Source: Roseitranquillus sp963709765
GTDB lineage: Bacteria; Pseudomonadota; Alphaproteobacteria; Rhodobacterales; Rhodobacteraceae
DNA length: 64,000 nt
Assembly: GCA_963709765.1 (NCBI GenBank)
Contig: CAVPXL010000001.1
Span: forward strand, 62,001 to 126,000
Reading direction: 5' to 3'
The notes below the pieces were generated by a model, which worked only from the letters and a program-made list of their open reading frames with translations, was not told the origin of the DNA and made no database searches. Position 1 is the stretch's first letter. Each line of letters opens with the position of its first letter. The translations under genes were made by a program, and so were the position numbers. Positions 1-8,695 of this stretch are shown here, one piece after another.

Positions 1-1
1 C

Positions 2-289
2 GAGGGCCCCGCGCCCAAAGGCTCGATCACCGTCGCCGTCGAGGGCGCGACCTTCGCCCTCCCGCTCGCCGACATCATCGACGTAGACGCCGAAAAAGCG
101 AGGCTGGAAAAGGGTTTGTCCAGGATCGAGAAGGAGACCAGGGGCCTGCGCGGCCGTCTCTCCAACCCCAGGTTCATCGAAAGCGCGCCCGACGAAGTGG
201 TCGAGGAAACCCGCGACCAGCTCGCCCAGAAGGACGAGGAATCCGCCCGTCTCGAAGCCGCCCTCGCGCAGTTGCGCGAACTGGCCTGA
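2..289 (+). CDS. valS: Valyl-tRNA synthetase, C-terminal end (partial)
   Basis: Only the last 95 codons lie in the window; the gene enters from the left edge and stops at a TGA at 287-289. The visible part is the C-terminal coiled-coil arm of ValRS, which contacts tRNA-Val. It shows the typical run of an acidic first strand (positions 2-90), then a Lys/Arg/Glu-rich helical hairpin containing KETRGLRGRLSNPRFIE and a second helix ending in AQLRELA. The 'RLSNPxFIxxAPxxVVEE' pattern is diagnostic for this family. ValRS charges tRNA-Val in the cytosol. A GC-rich stem-loop follows the stop. Identification is secure although catalytic motifs lie outside the window. Confidence 0.93.
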   Translation, partial: EGPAPKGSITVAVEGATFALPLADIIDVDAEKARLEKGLSRIEKETRGLRGRLSNPRFIESAPDEVVEETRDQLAQKDEESARLEAALAQLRELA

Positions 290-299
290 CACCCTCGAA

Positions 300-328
300 G
301 GGCCGGCGCAACACCCGCGCGCCGGCCC
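300..328 (+). terminator. Stem-loop after valS, possible terminator
   Basis: A perfect 10-bp GC-rich inverted repeat (GGGCCGGCGC at 300-309, GCGCCGGCCC at 319-328) with a 9-nt loop starts 10 bases after the valS stop. No T-run follows, so it may be a weak or Rho-assisted terminator. Confidence 0.4.
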
Positions 329-370
329 GGCAAACATCTGTTCCAGCTTGATATCATTGCGAGCCGACAC

Positions 371-1594
371 ATGACAGATCGCCGTCTCACCGCCCTCGCC
401 GCCGCCCTCCCGGCCTCTGTCCCCTTCGTCGGCCCCGAAACCCAGGAGCGCGCCCGCGGCCGCCCCTTCCGCGCCCGCATCGGCGCCAACGAAAATGTGC
501 ACGGCCCCTCGCCCCGCGCCATCGACGCCATGCGCGCCGCCGCTCCCGACGCCTGGATGTACGGCGATTCCGCGTGCCTCGACCTGCGCACCGAACTCGC
601 CGCCCGCACCGGGATGCCCCTCAACTCCATCGTCGTGGGCGAAGGCATCGACGGCCTTCTGGGCTACCTCGTCCGGCTTTTTGTCGCGCCCGGTCAATCG
701 GTTGTGACCTCCGCCGGGGCCTACCCGACGTTCAACTACCACGTCACCGGCTATGGCGGCGCGATCCACACGGTGCCCTACCGCGACGACCGCGAAGACC
801 CCGGCGCCCTCGTCGCCAAGGCTGCCGAGACCGGCGCGCGGCTGATCTACATCGCCAACCCGGACAACCCGATGGGCTCCTGGCACGACGCCGGCGCGAT
901 GGCCCGGATGATCGCGCAGGTCCCCGATGGCAGCCTACTGGTCCTCGACGAGGCCTACGCCGAATTCGCCCCCGAACCGACCGCACCCGCCCCGGACCCG
1001 GACGATCGGCGGGTGATCCGGATGCGCACCTTCTCAAAGGCTTACGGTCTCGCCGGCCTGCGCATCGGCTACGCGCTCGGGCACCCCGACGTCATCGGCG
1101 CCTTCGACAGGGTGCGCAATCATTTCGGCGTCGGGCGGGTGGCGCAGGCGGCGGCGCTGGCGGCGCTGCGCGATGACGAATGGCTCGCTGAGGTCCGCGT
1201 CCGCAATGTCGAGGCCCGTGCCCGCATCGGTCGCATCGCCGCCGCGAACGGGCTCGCCGCGCTGCCTTCGGCCACCAATTTCGTCGCCCTCGATTGCGGC
1301 CGGGACAGCGCGTTCAGCCGGCGCCTCGTGGCGGAACTGGCCGACCGGGATGTCTTTGTGCGCAGGCCCTTTTCCGCCCCGCAGGACCGCTGCATCCGGG
1401 TCGGCTGCGGCACCGGGGCGGATCTGTCGCTGCTCGAGGACTCCCTGCCCGAAGCGCTTGCCGCCGCGCAGGACGACACCGAGGTAGCGCGCGCCGGGAA
1501 CAAGGCGACGGCGCCATGCGTTCTTTCAACTCACGGGTGTAAGTTCACAGGACCAGCGCCATGCCCTCTTTCCTATCGCATCACGTCTGGCTGA
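371..1594 (+). CDS. PLP-dependent aminotransferase, histidinol-phosphate aminotransferase-like
   Basis: Fold-type I PLP aminotransferase of the HisC-like group, 407 residues. Visible features: substrate-loop region RARIGANENVHGPSP near residue 35, IANPDNPMGSW near 160, the VLDEAY strand near 193 that binds the pyridine nitrogen, and the Schiff-base lysine in TFSKAYGLAG near 225, followed by the RIGYA phosphate-binding arginine. Known relatives transfer amino groups between glutamate and histidinol phosphate or aromatic/imidazole keto acids; the sequence does not settle the substrate, so I do not call hisC. The C-terminal ~35 residues (after ALAAAQDD) do not resemble the family and run over the start of the next small gene at 1561; either a natural extension or a late frame change. 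The ATG at 371 fits the usual family N-terminus. Confidence 0.85.
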   Translation: MTDRRLTALAAALPASVPFVGPETQERARGRPFRARIGANENVHGPSPRAIDAMRAAAPDAWMYGDSACLDLRTELAARTGMPLNSIVVGEGIDGLLGYLVRLFVAPGQSVVTSAGAYPTFNYHVTGYGGAIHTVPYRDDREDPGALVAKAAETGARLIYIANPDNPMGSWHDAGAMARMIAQVPDGSLLVLDEAYAEFAPEPTAPAPDPDDRRVIRMRTFSKAYGLAGLRIGYALGHPDVIGAFDRVRNHFGVGRVAQAAALAALRDDEWLAEVRVRNVEARARIGRIAAANGLAALPSATNFVALDCGRDSAFSRRLVAELADRDVFVRRPFSAPQDRCIRVGCGTGADLSLLEDSLPEALAAAQDDTEVARAGNKATAPCVLSTHGCKFTGPAPCPLSYRITSG

Positions 1595-1752
1595 CGACCG
1601 GTTTCGCCGTTGTCGCCACGTCCCTTGTCGTCTGGCAGTTCTGGGGGCTGTTGCCTGTCCTCGGCCTCGCCGCCATCGCCGATCTCGCCCTGAGCCGCAC
1701 CGCGCAGCTCAGGCGGATCCCGGTCGCGTCCCGCGAGGGCCCCGACGCCTAG
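1561..1752 (+). CDS. Small hydrophobic membrane protein, unknown
   Basis: Encodes 63 residues with a hydrophobic stretch at about residues 10-45 (two short membrane segments, or one long one interrupted around WQFWGLLP), then a basic tail. It overlaps the 3' end of the upstream aminotransferase by 34 bases in another frame, and its stop is close to the end of the convergent aminotransferase at 1781. No family recognised. If the odd C-terminal tail of the upstream protein is an artefact, this could be an ordinary downstream gene. It could also be a chance open frame. Confidence 0.4.
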   Translation: MPSFLSHHVWLTTGFAVVATSLVVWQFWGLLPVLGLAAIADLALSRTAQLRRIPVASREGPDA

Positions 1753-1780
1753 GCCAGCGACGCTCCGCAACATTGCGGCG

Positions 1781-3017
1781 TCAGCGTCCGGCGGCGGCCG
1801 CGACCGACGCGGGGACCGGGCACGCCTTGGCGATCTCGTCCGCAGCCGCGGCAAGTGCGCCGCCTCCGTGCGGAATCGCGAGCGCCCCGAGCCCCGCCTC
1901 GATGCAGCCGAGCACGCCCATGATCATGTGCGCGTTGACGTGCCCCATATGGCCGACGCGGAAGAAGCCGTGCCATGCCGGGTCGTCGGGCTCGGCCATG
2001 CCCAGACCGATCCCGAGTGTCACGCCGGTATTTTCCTCCAGCCAGCGCCGCAGGTCGCTCCCCGTGGGGGCGCCGATGCGCACCGCGGTGACGGAGTGGC
2101 TGCGCAGAGCGCGGTCGCGGACGTTGAGCTCCACCGGCCCCTCGGAGCCCCACGCCTCGAACGCGGCCCAGATCGCGCGGGACAGCGCCGCGTGCCGGGC
2201 CCAGACGGCTTCCAGCCCTTCCTCGGCAATCATGTCGAGCGCGGCCCGCAGACCATAGAGGTGGTGTGTCGGCGCGGTGCCGTCGAAATGCTGGTAGAAG
2301 CTCTCGGGCCGCGCGCGCAGCCGCCAGTCCCAATGGTGGGTGACGCAACCGGCACGGTCCCGCGCCTCGGGCCGCGCGGTCGTTGAAGAAGACGAAGCCC
2401 AGGCCCGGCGGCGTCATCAGTCCCTTCTGCGAGCCGGTGACCATCACGTCGACGCCCCATGCATCCATCTCGAAGCGCTCGCAGGCCAGGCTGGCGATGC
2501 AATCGGCCATCAGCAGGGCGGGATGATCCGCCGCGTCGAGAAGCCGGCGAAGCGCGGCGATGTCGTTGCGGATGCCCGTCGCGGTGTCGACATGAACGGC
2601 GAGCACGGCCTTGATCCGATGGTCGCGGTCCCCGGCCAGCGCCTCGGCCACGCGGGCCGGATCGATGGTATCGCGCTTGCCGAAATCGAGCATCCGGCAG
2701 GTCACGCCGAGGCCCTGCGCCATCCTGCCCCACATCAACCCGAAACGCCCGGTCGCCAGAACCAGCACCTCGTCGCCGGGCGAGAGAACGTTGGCGAGCG
2801 ACGCCTCCCACGCCGCATGGCCGTTGCCGATGTAGATCGCCACGTCGTGACGGGTGCGCGCGACGGCCCTCAGGTCGGCCAGCATCGCCGGCATCATCTC
2901 GACCAGCTCGCCGGTATAGATGTTGGGCGATGCCCGGTGCATCGCGTTCAGCACCCGGTCGGGCACCACCGACGGGCCGGGGATGGCAAGGTAGGTGCGG
3001 CCGTGGGCGAGGCTCAT
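1781..3017 (-). CDS. Serine/alanine-glyoxylate aminotransferase-like PLP enzyme (frame broken near 2370)
   Basis: Class V PLP aminotransferase of the serine-glyoxylate / alanine-glyoxylate type, used in glyoxylate and one-carbon metabolism. The N-terminal part (from MSLAHGRTYLAIPGPS) shows IYIGNGHAAWEAS (cofactor phosphate loop), LLMADCIASL and the lysine in VTGSQKGLMTPPGLGF near residue 200. After FFNDRAA the frame breaks; the remainder (HHWDWRLRARPESFYQHFDG, then MIAEEGLEAVW to the end) is read in a second frame. One surplus base in the GGG run at 2369-2371 explains it and restores about 412 residues. The start at 3017 has GGAG nine bases upstream; an in-frame ATG also exists at 3047. It shares a 134-bp divergent spacer with the ABC exporter. 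Confidence 0.82.
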
Positions 3018-3151
3018 CGCGCGTGTCTCCGTGGATTTGTCGACCATGATGGGTAGGTCGCGTTGCCGCCATCGTCAATCGGGCCGCCGCTTGCCAGCCG
3101 GAGCGGGCCGCGATAGACGCCCGACACCGATCCAGCGAGGTCAGACCCGGC

Positions 3152-4915
3152 TTGCCGAACGTGCCCGAAACCGACGCCAGCGTCTCGCGACTGACCGCCC
3201 GGTTCTGGCGCGACTACCTGCGGCGCCACCGGCTCTGGATGATCGTGGGCTTCGTCCTGATGGCCGTCGAAGGCTCGACGCTCGGCATCCTGAGCTACAT
3301 GCTCAAGCCGATGTTCGACCGGGTCTTCGTGGGCGGCGAGACCAGCGCGATCTGGTGGGTCGGCGGCGCGATCTTCGCGCTCTTCTGCGTCCGGGCCGTC
3401 ACCGGTGTCGCCAACCGGGTCATCATCACGCGGATCAGCCAGGGCACGGTGCGCAAGTTGCAGGTCGACCTGCTCGACCACCTGATGACCATCGACGGCG
3501 GGTTCTACGCCCGCAACGCGCCGGGCAAGCTGATGAGCTATCTCAGCAACGACACCCTCGCCGTGCAGGCCGTCTGGCGGGTGCTGATCGACGGTGTGGG
3601 ACGCGACTCCGTGGCGCTGGTCTCGCTGATGATCGTGGCGTTGTCGATCGACTGGGGCTGGACGCTGGTGGCGCTGGCGGGGGCGCCGCTCCTGATCCTG
3701 CCGATGGTGCTCCTGCAGCGCTACATCCGGCGCAAGGCGCGCCAGATGCGGGAGAAGAACGCGGCGCTGTCGACCCGGATGAACGAGGTCTTTCACGGCA
3801 TCGCGCCGATCAAGCTCAACCTTCTGGAATCCTATCAGCTCGGACGCTTCAGGGCGCTGGCTGACGACATCATCACCGGCCAGACCAAGATGATGGCGAG
3901 CCGGGCGATGCTGCCGGGCCTGATCGACATCGTGACCGGCCTCGGATTCTTCGGCGTGCTGATCGTCGGCGGGCGCGAGATCATCGCGGGCGACAAGACG
4001 GTGGGCGAGTTCATGTCGTTCTTCACCGCGATGGCGCTGGCGTTCCAGCCGCTGCGACGGCTCGGCGGCGTCGCCGGCACGCTGCAGACCGCCGCCGCCA
4101 GCCTCGAGCGGCTCTACTGGCTTCTCGACACCAGACCCACGATCCTGTCGCCGGCCACACCGGTCGCCGTGCCCCGCGCCGACAGCACAATCCGCCTGGA
4201 GAACGTGAGCTTCGCCTACGAGACGATGCCCGTTCTGTACAACGTGAGCTTCACCGCCCGCGCCGGCGAGACCACGGCGCTGGTCGGGCCGTCGGGCGCC
4301 GGCAAGAGCACGGTCTTCAACCTGCTGACCCGCCTCGCCGATCCGGATCGAGGCGAGGTCAGCGTGGGCGGCGTTCCGACGCGGAGCCTTGCCCTCCCCG
4401 ATCTGCGCGGCCTCATTTCCGTCGTCACGCAGGACGCGCTGCTGTTCGACGAGACGGTGCGGGAGAACATCCTTCTCGGGCGTCGCGACGTCAGCGCGGC
4501 GCGCCTCGACGAAGTGCTGGAGGCGGCCCACGTGGCCGATTTCCTCGGCCAACTCCCCGAAGGGCTCGACAGCCCTGCCGGGCCGCGCGGGTCGAACCTG
4601 TCCGGCGGCCAGCGCCAGCGGATCGCGATCGCGCGGGCGCTTCTGCGCGACACGCCCATCCTGCTGCTCGACGAGGCGACCTCGGCGCTGGACGCCGCCA
4701 GCGAGGCGCTGGTCCAGCAGGCGCTGGAACGTCTGAGCCAGGGCCGCACGACGCTGGTCATCGCGCACCGGCTGGCGACGATCCGCGATGCGCACAAGAT
4801 CGTGGTGATGGAGGCCGGCCGCATCCACGACGAGGGCACCCACGCGGAGCTGATCGGCCGGGGGGGCCTTTACGCGCGGCTCAACGAGCTGCAGTTCCGG
4901 GACACGGCCGCCTGA
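3152..4915 (+). CDS. ABC exporter half-transporter, MsbA-like (permease fused to ATPase)
   Basis: 587 residues with an N-terminal six-helix exporter domain (about 25-310) and a C-terminal nucleotide-binding domain (about 345-580). ATPase motifs: Walker A GPSGAGKST, Q-loop VVTQDALLF, signature LSGGQRQR, Walker B ILLLDEATSAL, switch histidine in VIAHRLAT. Half-transporters of this layout work as homodimers exporting lipids, lipid A precursors or drugs; the substrate cannot be fixed here, so MsbA-like is a class label only. The first codon appears to be TTG at 3152; a GTG at 3161 is the alternative. It lies 29 bp before ygfZ in the same direction, suggesting co-transcription. Confidence 0.9.
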   Translation: MPNVPETDASVSRLTARFWRDYLRRHRLWMIVGFVLMAVEGSTLGILSYMLKPMFDRVFVGGETSAIWWVGGAIFALFCVRAVTGVANRVIITRISQGTVRKLQVDLLDHLMTIDGGFYARNAPGKLMSYLSNDTLAVQAVWRVLIDGVGRDSVALVSLMIVALSIDWGWTLVALAGAPLLILPMVLLQRYIRRKARQMREKNAALSTRMNEVFHGIAPIKLNLLESYQLGRFRALADDIITGQTKMMASRAMLPGLIDIVTGLGFFGVLIVGGREIIAGDKTVGEFMSFFTAMALAFQPLRRLGGVAGTLQTAAASLERLYWLLDTRPTILSPATPVAVPRADSTIRLENVSFAYETMPVLYNVSFTARAGETTALVGPSGAGKSTVFNLLTRLADPDRGEVSVGGVPTRSLALPDLRGLISVVTQDALLFDETVRENILLGRRDVSAARLDEVLEAAHVADFLGQLPEGLDSPAGPRGSNLSGGQRQRIAIARALLRDTPILLLDEATSALDAASEALVQQALERLSQGRTTLVIAHRLATIRDAHKIVVMEAGRIHDEGTHAELIGRGGLYARLNELQFRDTAA

Positions 4916-4944
4916 CCGGCGCGGCGCAGACCGAAAGGGACGAG

Positions 4945-5709
4945 ATGACCATCTCCGACAACCGCACCATCCTGCGCATCGGCGGCGAGGACCGTCTGGA
5001 ATTCCTGCAGGATCTGGTGACGAATGACGTGAGCCGGCTGGAAGACGGACTGGTCTACGCCGCCCTGCTCACGCCGCAGGGAAAGTATCTGGCGGATTTC
5101 CTGCTGTTCGACGAAGGGGATGCGGTGTTGCTCGACGTGGCGGCCGCGCTGGCGGACGGCCTGCTGCAGCGGCTGACCCTCTACCGGTTGCGCGCCAAGG
5201 TGACGCTCGAACGGACCGATCTCGGCCTGTCGCGCGGGACGGGTCCGGCGCCCGACGGGGCGCTTGCGGATCCGCGGCATCCGGCGCTGGGCTGGCGGCT
5301 CTACGGAGAGGCGCGCGACAGCGACGAAAGCGGGTGGAACGCGATCCGCGTCGAGCATGTCGTCCCGCAAGCGCTGATCGAATTGCAGCCGAACGAGAGC
5401 TACATCCTCGAGACCGGGTTCGAGCGCCTGCACGGCGTCGACTTCCGCAAGGGCTGCTACGTGGGCCAGGAGATCGTCGCGCGGATGAAGCACAAGACCG
5501 AGCTGCGCAAGGGTCTCGCCCGGGTGCAGATCGAGGGCGACGCACAGCCCGGCACGCCGATCACTGCCGATGGCCGGCCCGCCGGCACGCTCCATACGCG
5601 CGCCGGAGACCGCGCCATCGCCTATCTGCGCTTCGACCGGGCCCAAGGTCCGATGATGGCCGGCGATGCGACCGTGCGCCTGGACTGGATCCCCGACGCC
5701 GGGTCGTGA
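4945..5709 (+). CDS. ygfZ: Folate-binding protein YgfZ (CAF17 family)
   Basis: 254-residue GcvT-like protein with the YgfZ signature KGCYVGQEIVARM at about residues 171-183, including the conserved cysteine. YgfZ/Iba57 proteins bind tetrahydrofolate and support assembly or repair of certain [4Fe-4S] clusters, for example in the tRNA thiotransferase MiaB. The N-terminal 'RIGGEDRLEFLQDLVTNDV' region is the typical folate-domain opening. The ATG at 4945 has GAAAGGGACGAG directly upstream. It ends only 6 bp from the convergent end of efp. Confidence 0.92.
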   Translation: MTISDNRTILRIGGEDRLEFLQDLVTNDVSRLEDGLVYAALLTPQGKYLADFLLFDEGDAVLLDVAAALADGLLQRLTLYRLRAKVTLERTDLGLSRGTGPAPDGALADPRHPALGWRLYGEARDSDESGWNAIRVEHVVPQALIELQPNESYILETGFERLHGVDFRKGCYVGQEIVARMKHKTELRKGLARVQIEGDAQPGTPITADGRPAGTLHTRAGDRAIAYLRFDRAQGPMMAGDATVRLDWIPDAGS

Positions 5710-5715
5710 GCCGTC

Positions 5716-6279
5716 TCAGGCGCGCTCGGCGTAATCCATGGTCTCGGTATTGACGATGATGTCCTCGTCCTGCCCCACGAAGGGCGGCACCATGACCTTG
5801 ACGCCATTGTCGAGGATCGCCGGCTTGAACGAGTTCGCCGCCGTCTGGCCCTTCACCACCGGCTCGGTCTCGACCACCTTGCAGACGACCTTCTGGGGCA
5901 GCGTCGCGTTCAGCGCCTCGGCTTCGTAGTACTCGATGTGAACGGTCATCCCGTCCTGCAGGAACGGACGACGTTCGCCCAGAATCTCTGCCGGGAGCTC
6001 GATCTGCTCGTAGGTCTCGCTGTCCATGAAGACCAGCATCCCGTCGCTTTCGTAGAGGAATTGCTGGTCCTTCTGCTCGAGCCGGACGCGCTCGACCTTG
6101 TCGGCCGACCGGAAACGCTCGTTGAGCTTGGACCCGTTGCGCAGGTTGCGCATCTCGACCTGCGCGAAGGCCCCGCCCTTGCCGGGTTTCACGTGATCGA
6201 CCTTCACCGCGGTCCACAGACCGCCATTGTGTTCGAGCACGTTGCCGGGACGGATTTCGTTGCCGTTGATCTTGGGCAT
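5716..6279 (-). CDS. efp: Elongation factor P
   Basis: 187 residues, the usual EF-P length, with the KOW-like N-terminal domain and two OB folds. The loop 'VDHVKPGKGGAFAQVEMRN' holds the lysine (in PGKGG, about residue 34) that inserts at the ribosomal P-site and is lysylated by EpmA/B in some bacteria; neither modification gene is in the window. The C-terminal 'VNTETMDYAERA' ending is typical. EF-P relieves stalling at polyproline stretches in the cytosol. The start is the ATG at 6279. Its promoter should lie in the 217-bp divergent spacer shared with the DUF6280-like gene. Confidence 0.96.
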   Translation of the reverse strand: MPKINGNEIRPGNVLEHNGGLWTAVKVDHVKPGKGGAFAQVEMRNLRNGSKLNERFRSADKVERVRLEQKDQQFLYESDGMLVFMDSETYEQIELPAEILGERRPFLQDGMTVHIEYYEAEALNATLPQKVVCKVVETEPVVKGQTAANSFKPAILDNGVKVMVPPFVGQDEDIIVNTETMDYAERA

Positions 6280-6404
6280 CGGCGAAAATATCCAAATTTG
6301 TTGAAGAGAAGTCGGCGGCAGCTATATCTGTGCAGTCGGCCGGTGACAACCCGGTGGATTTTCGCGTGTCGCCGGGTCAGCAATGCTCTCAGTGCATAGC
6401 TGCC

Positions 6405-6427
6405 ATTCCGAAATCGCCAGTCGGAAT
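6405..6427. promoter_or_regulatory. Short inverted repeat in the efp / DUF6280 spacer
   Basis: ATTCCGA (6405-6411) and TCGGAAT (6421-6427) form a perfect 7-bp inverted repeat with a 9-bp spacer, about 70 bp before the plus-strand gene and 126 bp before efp. Nothing identifies a binding protein. The rest of the spacer 6280-6496 shows nothing I can name. Confidence 0.25.
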
Positions 6428-6496
6428 CGGGTTCGGAGTGGGCATAAGGGGCGGCACGCCCGGGGAAAGCAAGAGCAAGAATAAGAGGACGACTTG

Positions 6497-6811
6497 ATGT
6501 CAGACTTTGTGGACGGCACGGCCTTCAATCATGAACAGGGCAATCGCGCGCGCAAACTATTTGCCGCCGTGGTCCTGGCCGCCTTGGACGATGCCATTGC
6601 CGATGACAAGAAGTACGGAAACGGACCGGAACAGATCGCCCGCTGGGCGCGGTCGCGGGACGGTCGCGAGGTGCTGACCTGCGCCGGGATCGACCCGAAC
6701 GAGCGGGTGGTTTCGGGCCTCATGGATTTCGTCGGGCGCGGGGTTCGCACCTCGGTCGCCCTGAGCCGCGAGGAATCCGAGCGGCGCGCCCAGCAGGCGC
6801 AGGCCGCCTAG
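6497..6811 (+). CDS. DUF6280-like conserved Rhodobacterales protein
   Basis: 104 residues, soluble, all-alpha in appearance, with the strongly conserved-looking block 'RARKLFAAVVLAALDDAIAD' (cut here to 20 residues) followed by ARSRDGREVLTCAGIDPNERVV and an SREESERR tail. I recognise it as a family restricted largely to Rhodobacterales (DUF6280); no function is established. The start is the ATG at 6497, with AAGAGGA seven bases upstream; a TTG immediately before it at 6494 is less likely. It stands alone, convergent with the PopZ-like gene. Confidence 0.8.
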   Translation: MSDFVDGTAFNHEQGNRARKLFAAVVLAALDDAIADDKKYGNGPEQIARWARSRDGREVLTCAGIDPNERVVSGLMDFVGRGVRTSVALSREESERRAQQAQAA

Positions 6812-6885
6812 AAGCGCCGGGATCCGGATTTTCCAGACAGCGCGCCAGGGATGGCGCGCTTTCTGGATTGGTTGCGGGGCCGCCG

Positions 6886-7212
6886 TCAGTCGGCGACGCG
6901 GCCGCCCATCAGCCTGAGAACTTCGCGCCGGACGAGGGAGCGGATCTTCTGGGTCAACCGCTGGCCGAACGCGGCATTGAGCTCGTCCCGCACCATGTGT
7001 CGAACGAGATCCTTCAACGCCCGTTCGTCGAGGATGTGACCCTGCGACGCCGGACGCGGTGGTTCGTCGAATAGCTTCATCAGTGTTGCGCCCGATGATC
7101 GCCGCTGCTCCGGCAGATCTATCCGACTTTCGGCACCCAGGACCAGGATGTCCGTGATGGTCTGCCGCTCCAGCGGCAGGACGTCGAGTGCCATGCCCGA
7201 ACTGTCCAACAT
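6886..7212 (-). CDS. PopZ/DUF2497-like C-terminal-domain protein
   Basis: 108 residues. A variable N-terminal part (about 1-60) is followed by a conserved helical C-terminus with 'ILDERALKDLVRHMVRDEL' and 'GQRLTQKIRSLVRREVLRLM'. This resembles the C-terminal helices of alphaproteobacterial DUF2497/PopZ-like proteins, which in PopZ drive self-association at the cell pole. The protein lacks the long proline-rich acidic linker of true PopZ, so a polar-organiser role is not implied. It follows tolC and pcm on the same strand, an arrangement I recall from other Rhodobacterales. Start ATG at 7212 with GAGGCGG upstream. Confidence 0.6.
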   Translation of the reverse strand: MLDSSGMALDVLPLERQTITDILVLGAESRIDLPEQRRSSGATLMKLFDEPPRPASQGHILDERALKDLVRHMVRDELNAAFGQRLTQKIRSLVRREVLRLMGGRVAD

Positions 7213-7223
7213 GCTGCCCGCCT

Positions 7224-7253
7224 CATTTCTTGTTTATAGTTTATTAAGAAATG
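7224..7253. promoter_or_regulatory. AT-rich perfect inverted repeat upstream of the PopZ-like gene
   Basis: CATTTCTT (7224-7231) and AAGAAATG (7246-7253) are perfect 8-bp arms around a 14-bp AT-rich centre, in otherwise GC-rich DNA. It starts 12 bp before the PopZ-like start codon and lies 40 bp beyond the tolC stop. It could be an operator overlapping a promoter (a TATAAA-like element lies in the centre on the minus strand) or a weak tolC terminator. Confidence 0.4.
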
Positions 7254-7292
7254 ATAGCGCACGTCTGGCGAGCACACAATACTCGCGTGAAT

Positions 7293-8666
7293 TCAGCGAT
7301 TCCCGAGGCGGCGGAGGATCCTGTCCAGCCGCTCGCCCTGCGGGCTGACCTCGCGCATGGGCGCCTGGCGCACCGCCTCGTAATGTGCCGATGCGTCATA
7401 GGTCGCGATGCCGAGATTGAGGTCGTCGACCGTCAGCATGCCCATCGCCCGAAGCAGCGCATAGACGGCGACGTACTGGTCGATCTGCGACGAGACCAGC
7501 GACACCCGCGCATCGAGCAGGTCCTGCTCGGTGTCGAGAACGTCGAGCGTGGTGCGCGCGCCGAGCTTGGCCTCTTCCTGGGTGCCGCGCAGGGCGACCG
7601 TGGCCGCCTCGACCTGACCGCGGTTCGCCTCGATGCTGGCACGGGTCACGGTGAGATCGGACCAGGCCTGACCGACCTGCTGCTCGGCCTGGAAGACAAC
7701 CGTGTAGAGCGCGGCCCGCGCCGCGTCGCGCCGCGACTGGGCCTGGCGGAAGAGCGACGACAGGCGCCCGCCCTGGTAGATCGGCCCGCCGAGCTGGATG
7801 CCGACGCTGCGCTGGTCGTCGAAATCCTCGTCGAAGGCGACACGGGCGTTGAGCGAGAGCGAGGGCTTCATCGCGGCCTCGGCCCGCAGGATGTTGAACT
7901 CGGCGACCGCGACCTGGCGCTGTGCCTCGTTGACGCTCGGATGCTGCTGGCGCGCCATCTGGAGCGACTGCTCGAGCGAGCCGGGAAGCCGGGGCGCCGG
8001 CGGCGGTGGCGCGAGGTTCTCCGGGTAATGCCCGACCGCCGCGCGGTATTCCTCGCGCGCGCGCGCCAGAGCGCCGACGGCCGACGCGAGACCCGAGCGA
8101 CTCGCGGCCACCCGCGCCTCGGCCAGCGAGACATCGGTGCGCGTGACCTCGCCGACCTCGAACCGGTCATTGGCGGCCCGCAATTCCTGCGAGATGACCC
8201 GGAGGTTGTTCTGGCTCAGCTCGACGAAGGATTGCTGGAGCCGGACCTGCATGTAGGCCGTAAGCGCCCGGAACAACGCGGTCTGCTCGGCACCGCGGAG
8301 CGCCTCCCGCGCCGCCATAACCGCCTCCTTGGCCGCGTCGATCGCGTATCGCGACCCGCCGAAATCGTAGAGCAGCAGATCCGCGCTCAGCCGGAGCGAG
8401 AAGTCCCAGTTCTCGCCACCGGGCGCGACCGGGTCGACGTAGTTCGAGGCGGCGAGGTAGTTCAGGACCGGCCGGAGCGTCGCCACGGCCTGCGCCACGT
8501 TCTCGTCGGCCGCGCGCACCAGGGCCCGGTTCTGTTCCAGCAGACCGCTGTGGCGATAGGCCGAGATCAGCGCATCGGTCAGCGTCTCCGCCCGCGCCGC
8601 CGGCGCCGACAGGACCAGAGCAATCGCGATGGTTCCAATGCCTCTCCCGAAATACCGTCTCAGCAT
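7293..8666 (-). CDS. tolC: TolC-family outer-membrane efflux protein
   Basis: About 457 residues. It begins with a signal peptide (basic MLRRYFGRG, hydrophobic core, cleavage after APAARA before ETLTDAL). Two repeats of the TolC outer-membrane efflux domain follow (about 30-220 and 240-435) with the typical helix ends LRPVLNYLA, LLYDFGGSRY, VGEVTRTDVSLAEARVA, GPIYQGGRLSS and LGARTTLDVLDTEQDLLDA. TolC trimers form the outer-membrane duct for RND, ABC and type I secretion systems; no inner-membrane partner is adjacent. The open frame continues upstream, but the signal peptide fixes the start at 8666. It follows pcm by 29 bp, probably in one transcript. Confidence 0.92.
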   Translation of the reverse strand: MLRRYFGRGIGTIAIALVLSAPAARAETLTDALISAYRHSGLLEQNRALVRAADENVAQAVATLRPVLNYLAASNYVDPVAPGGENWDFSLRLSADLLLYDFGGSRYAIDAAKEAVMAAREALRGAEQTALFRALTAYMQVRLQQSFVELSQNNLRVISQELRAANDRFEVGEVTRTDVSLAEARVAASRSGLASAVGALARAREEYRAAVGHYPENLAPPPPAPRLPGSLEQSLQMARQQHPSVNEAQRQVAVAEFNILRAEAAMKPSLSLNARVAFDEDFDDQRSVGIQLGGPIYQGGRLSSLFRQAQSRRDAARAALYTVVFQAEQQVGQAWSDLTVTRASIEANRGQVEAATVALRGTQEEAKLGARTTLDVLDTEQDLLDARVSLVSSQIDQYVAVYALLRAMGMLTVDDLNLGIATYDASAHYEAVRQAPMREVSPQGERLDRILRRLGNR

Positions 8667-8695
8667 CGCGCCCCTCCCCGTCGAAAAAAATCCTG

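Noticed and set aside
371..1594. Calling the first aminotransferase hisC
   Set aside because: Motifs fit a broad HisC-like group, there is no his operon nearby, and substrate residues cannot be assigned by eye.
3014..4843. Long antisense open frame (609 codons) opposite the ABC exporter
   Set aside because: It is rich in Gln, His, Arg and Asp with no domain, as expected for the complement of a GC-rich gene; the plus-strand exporter is intact with all motifs.
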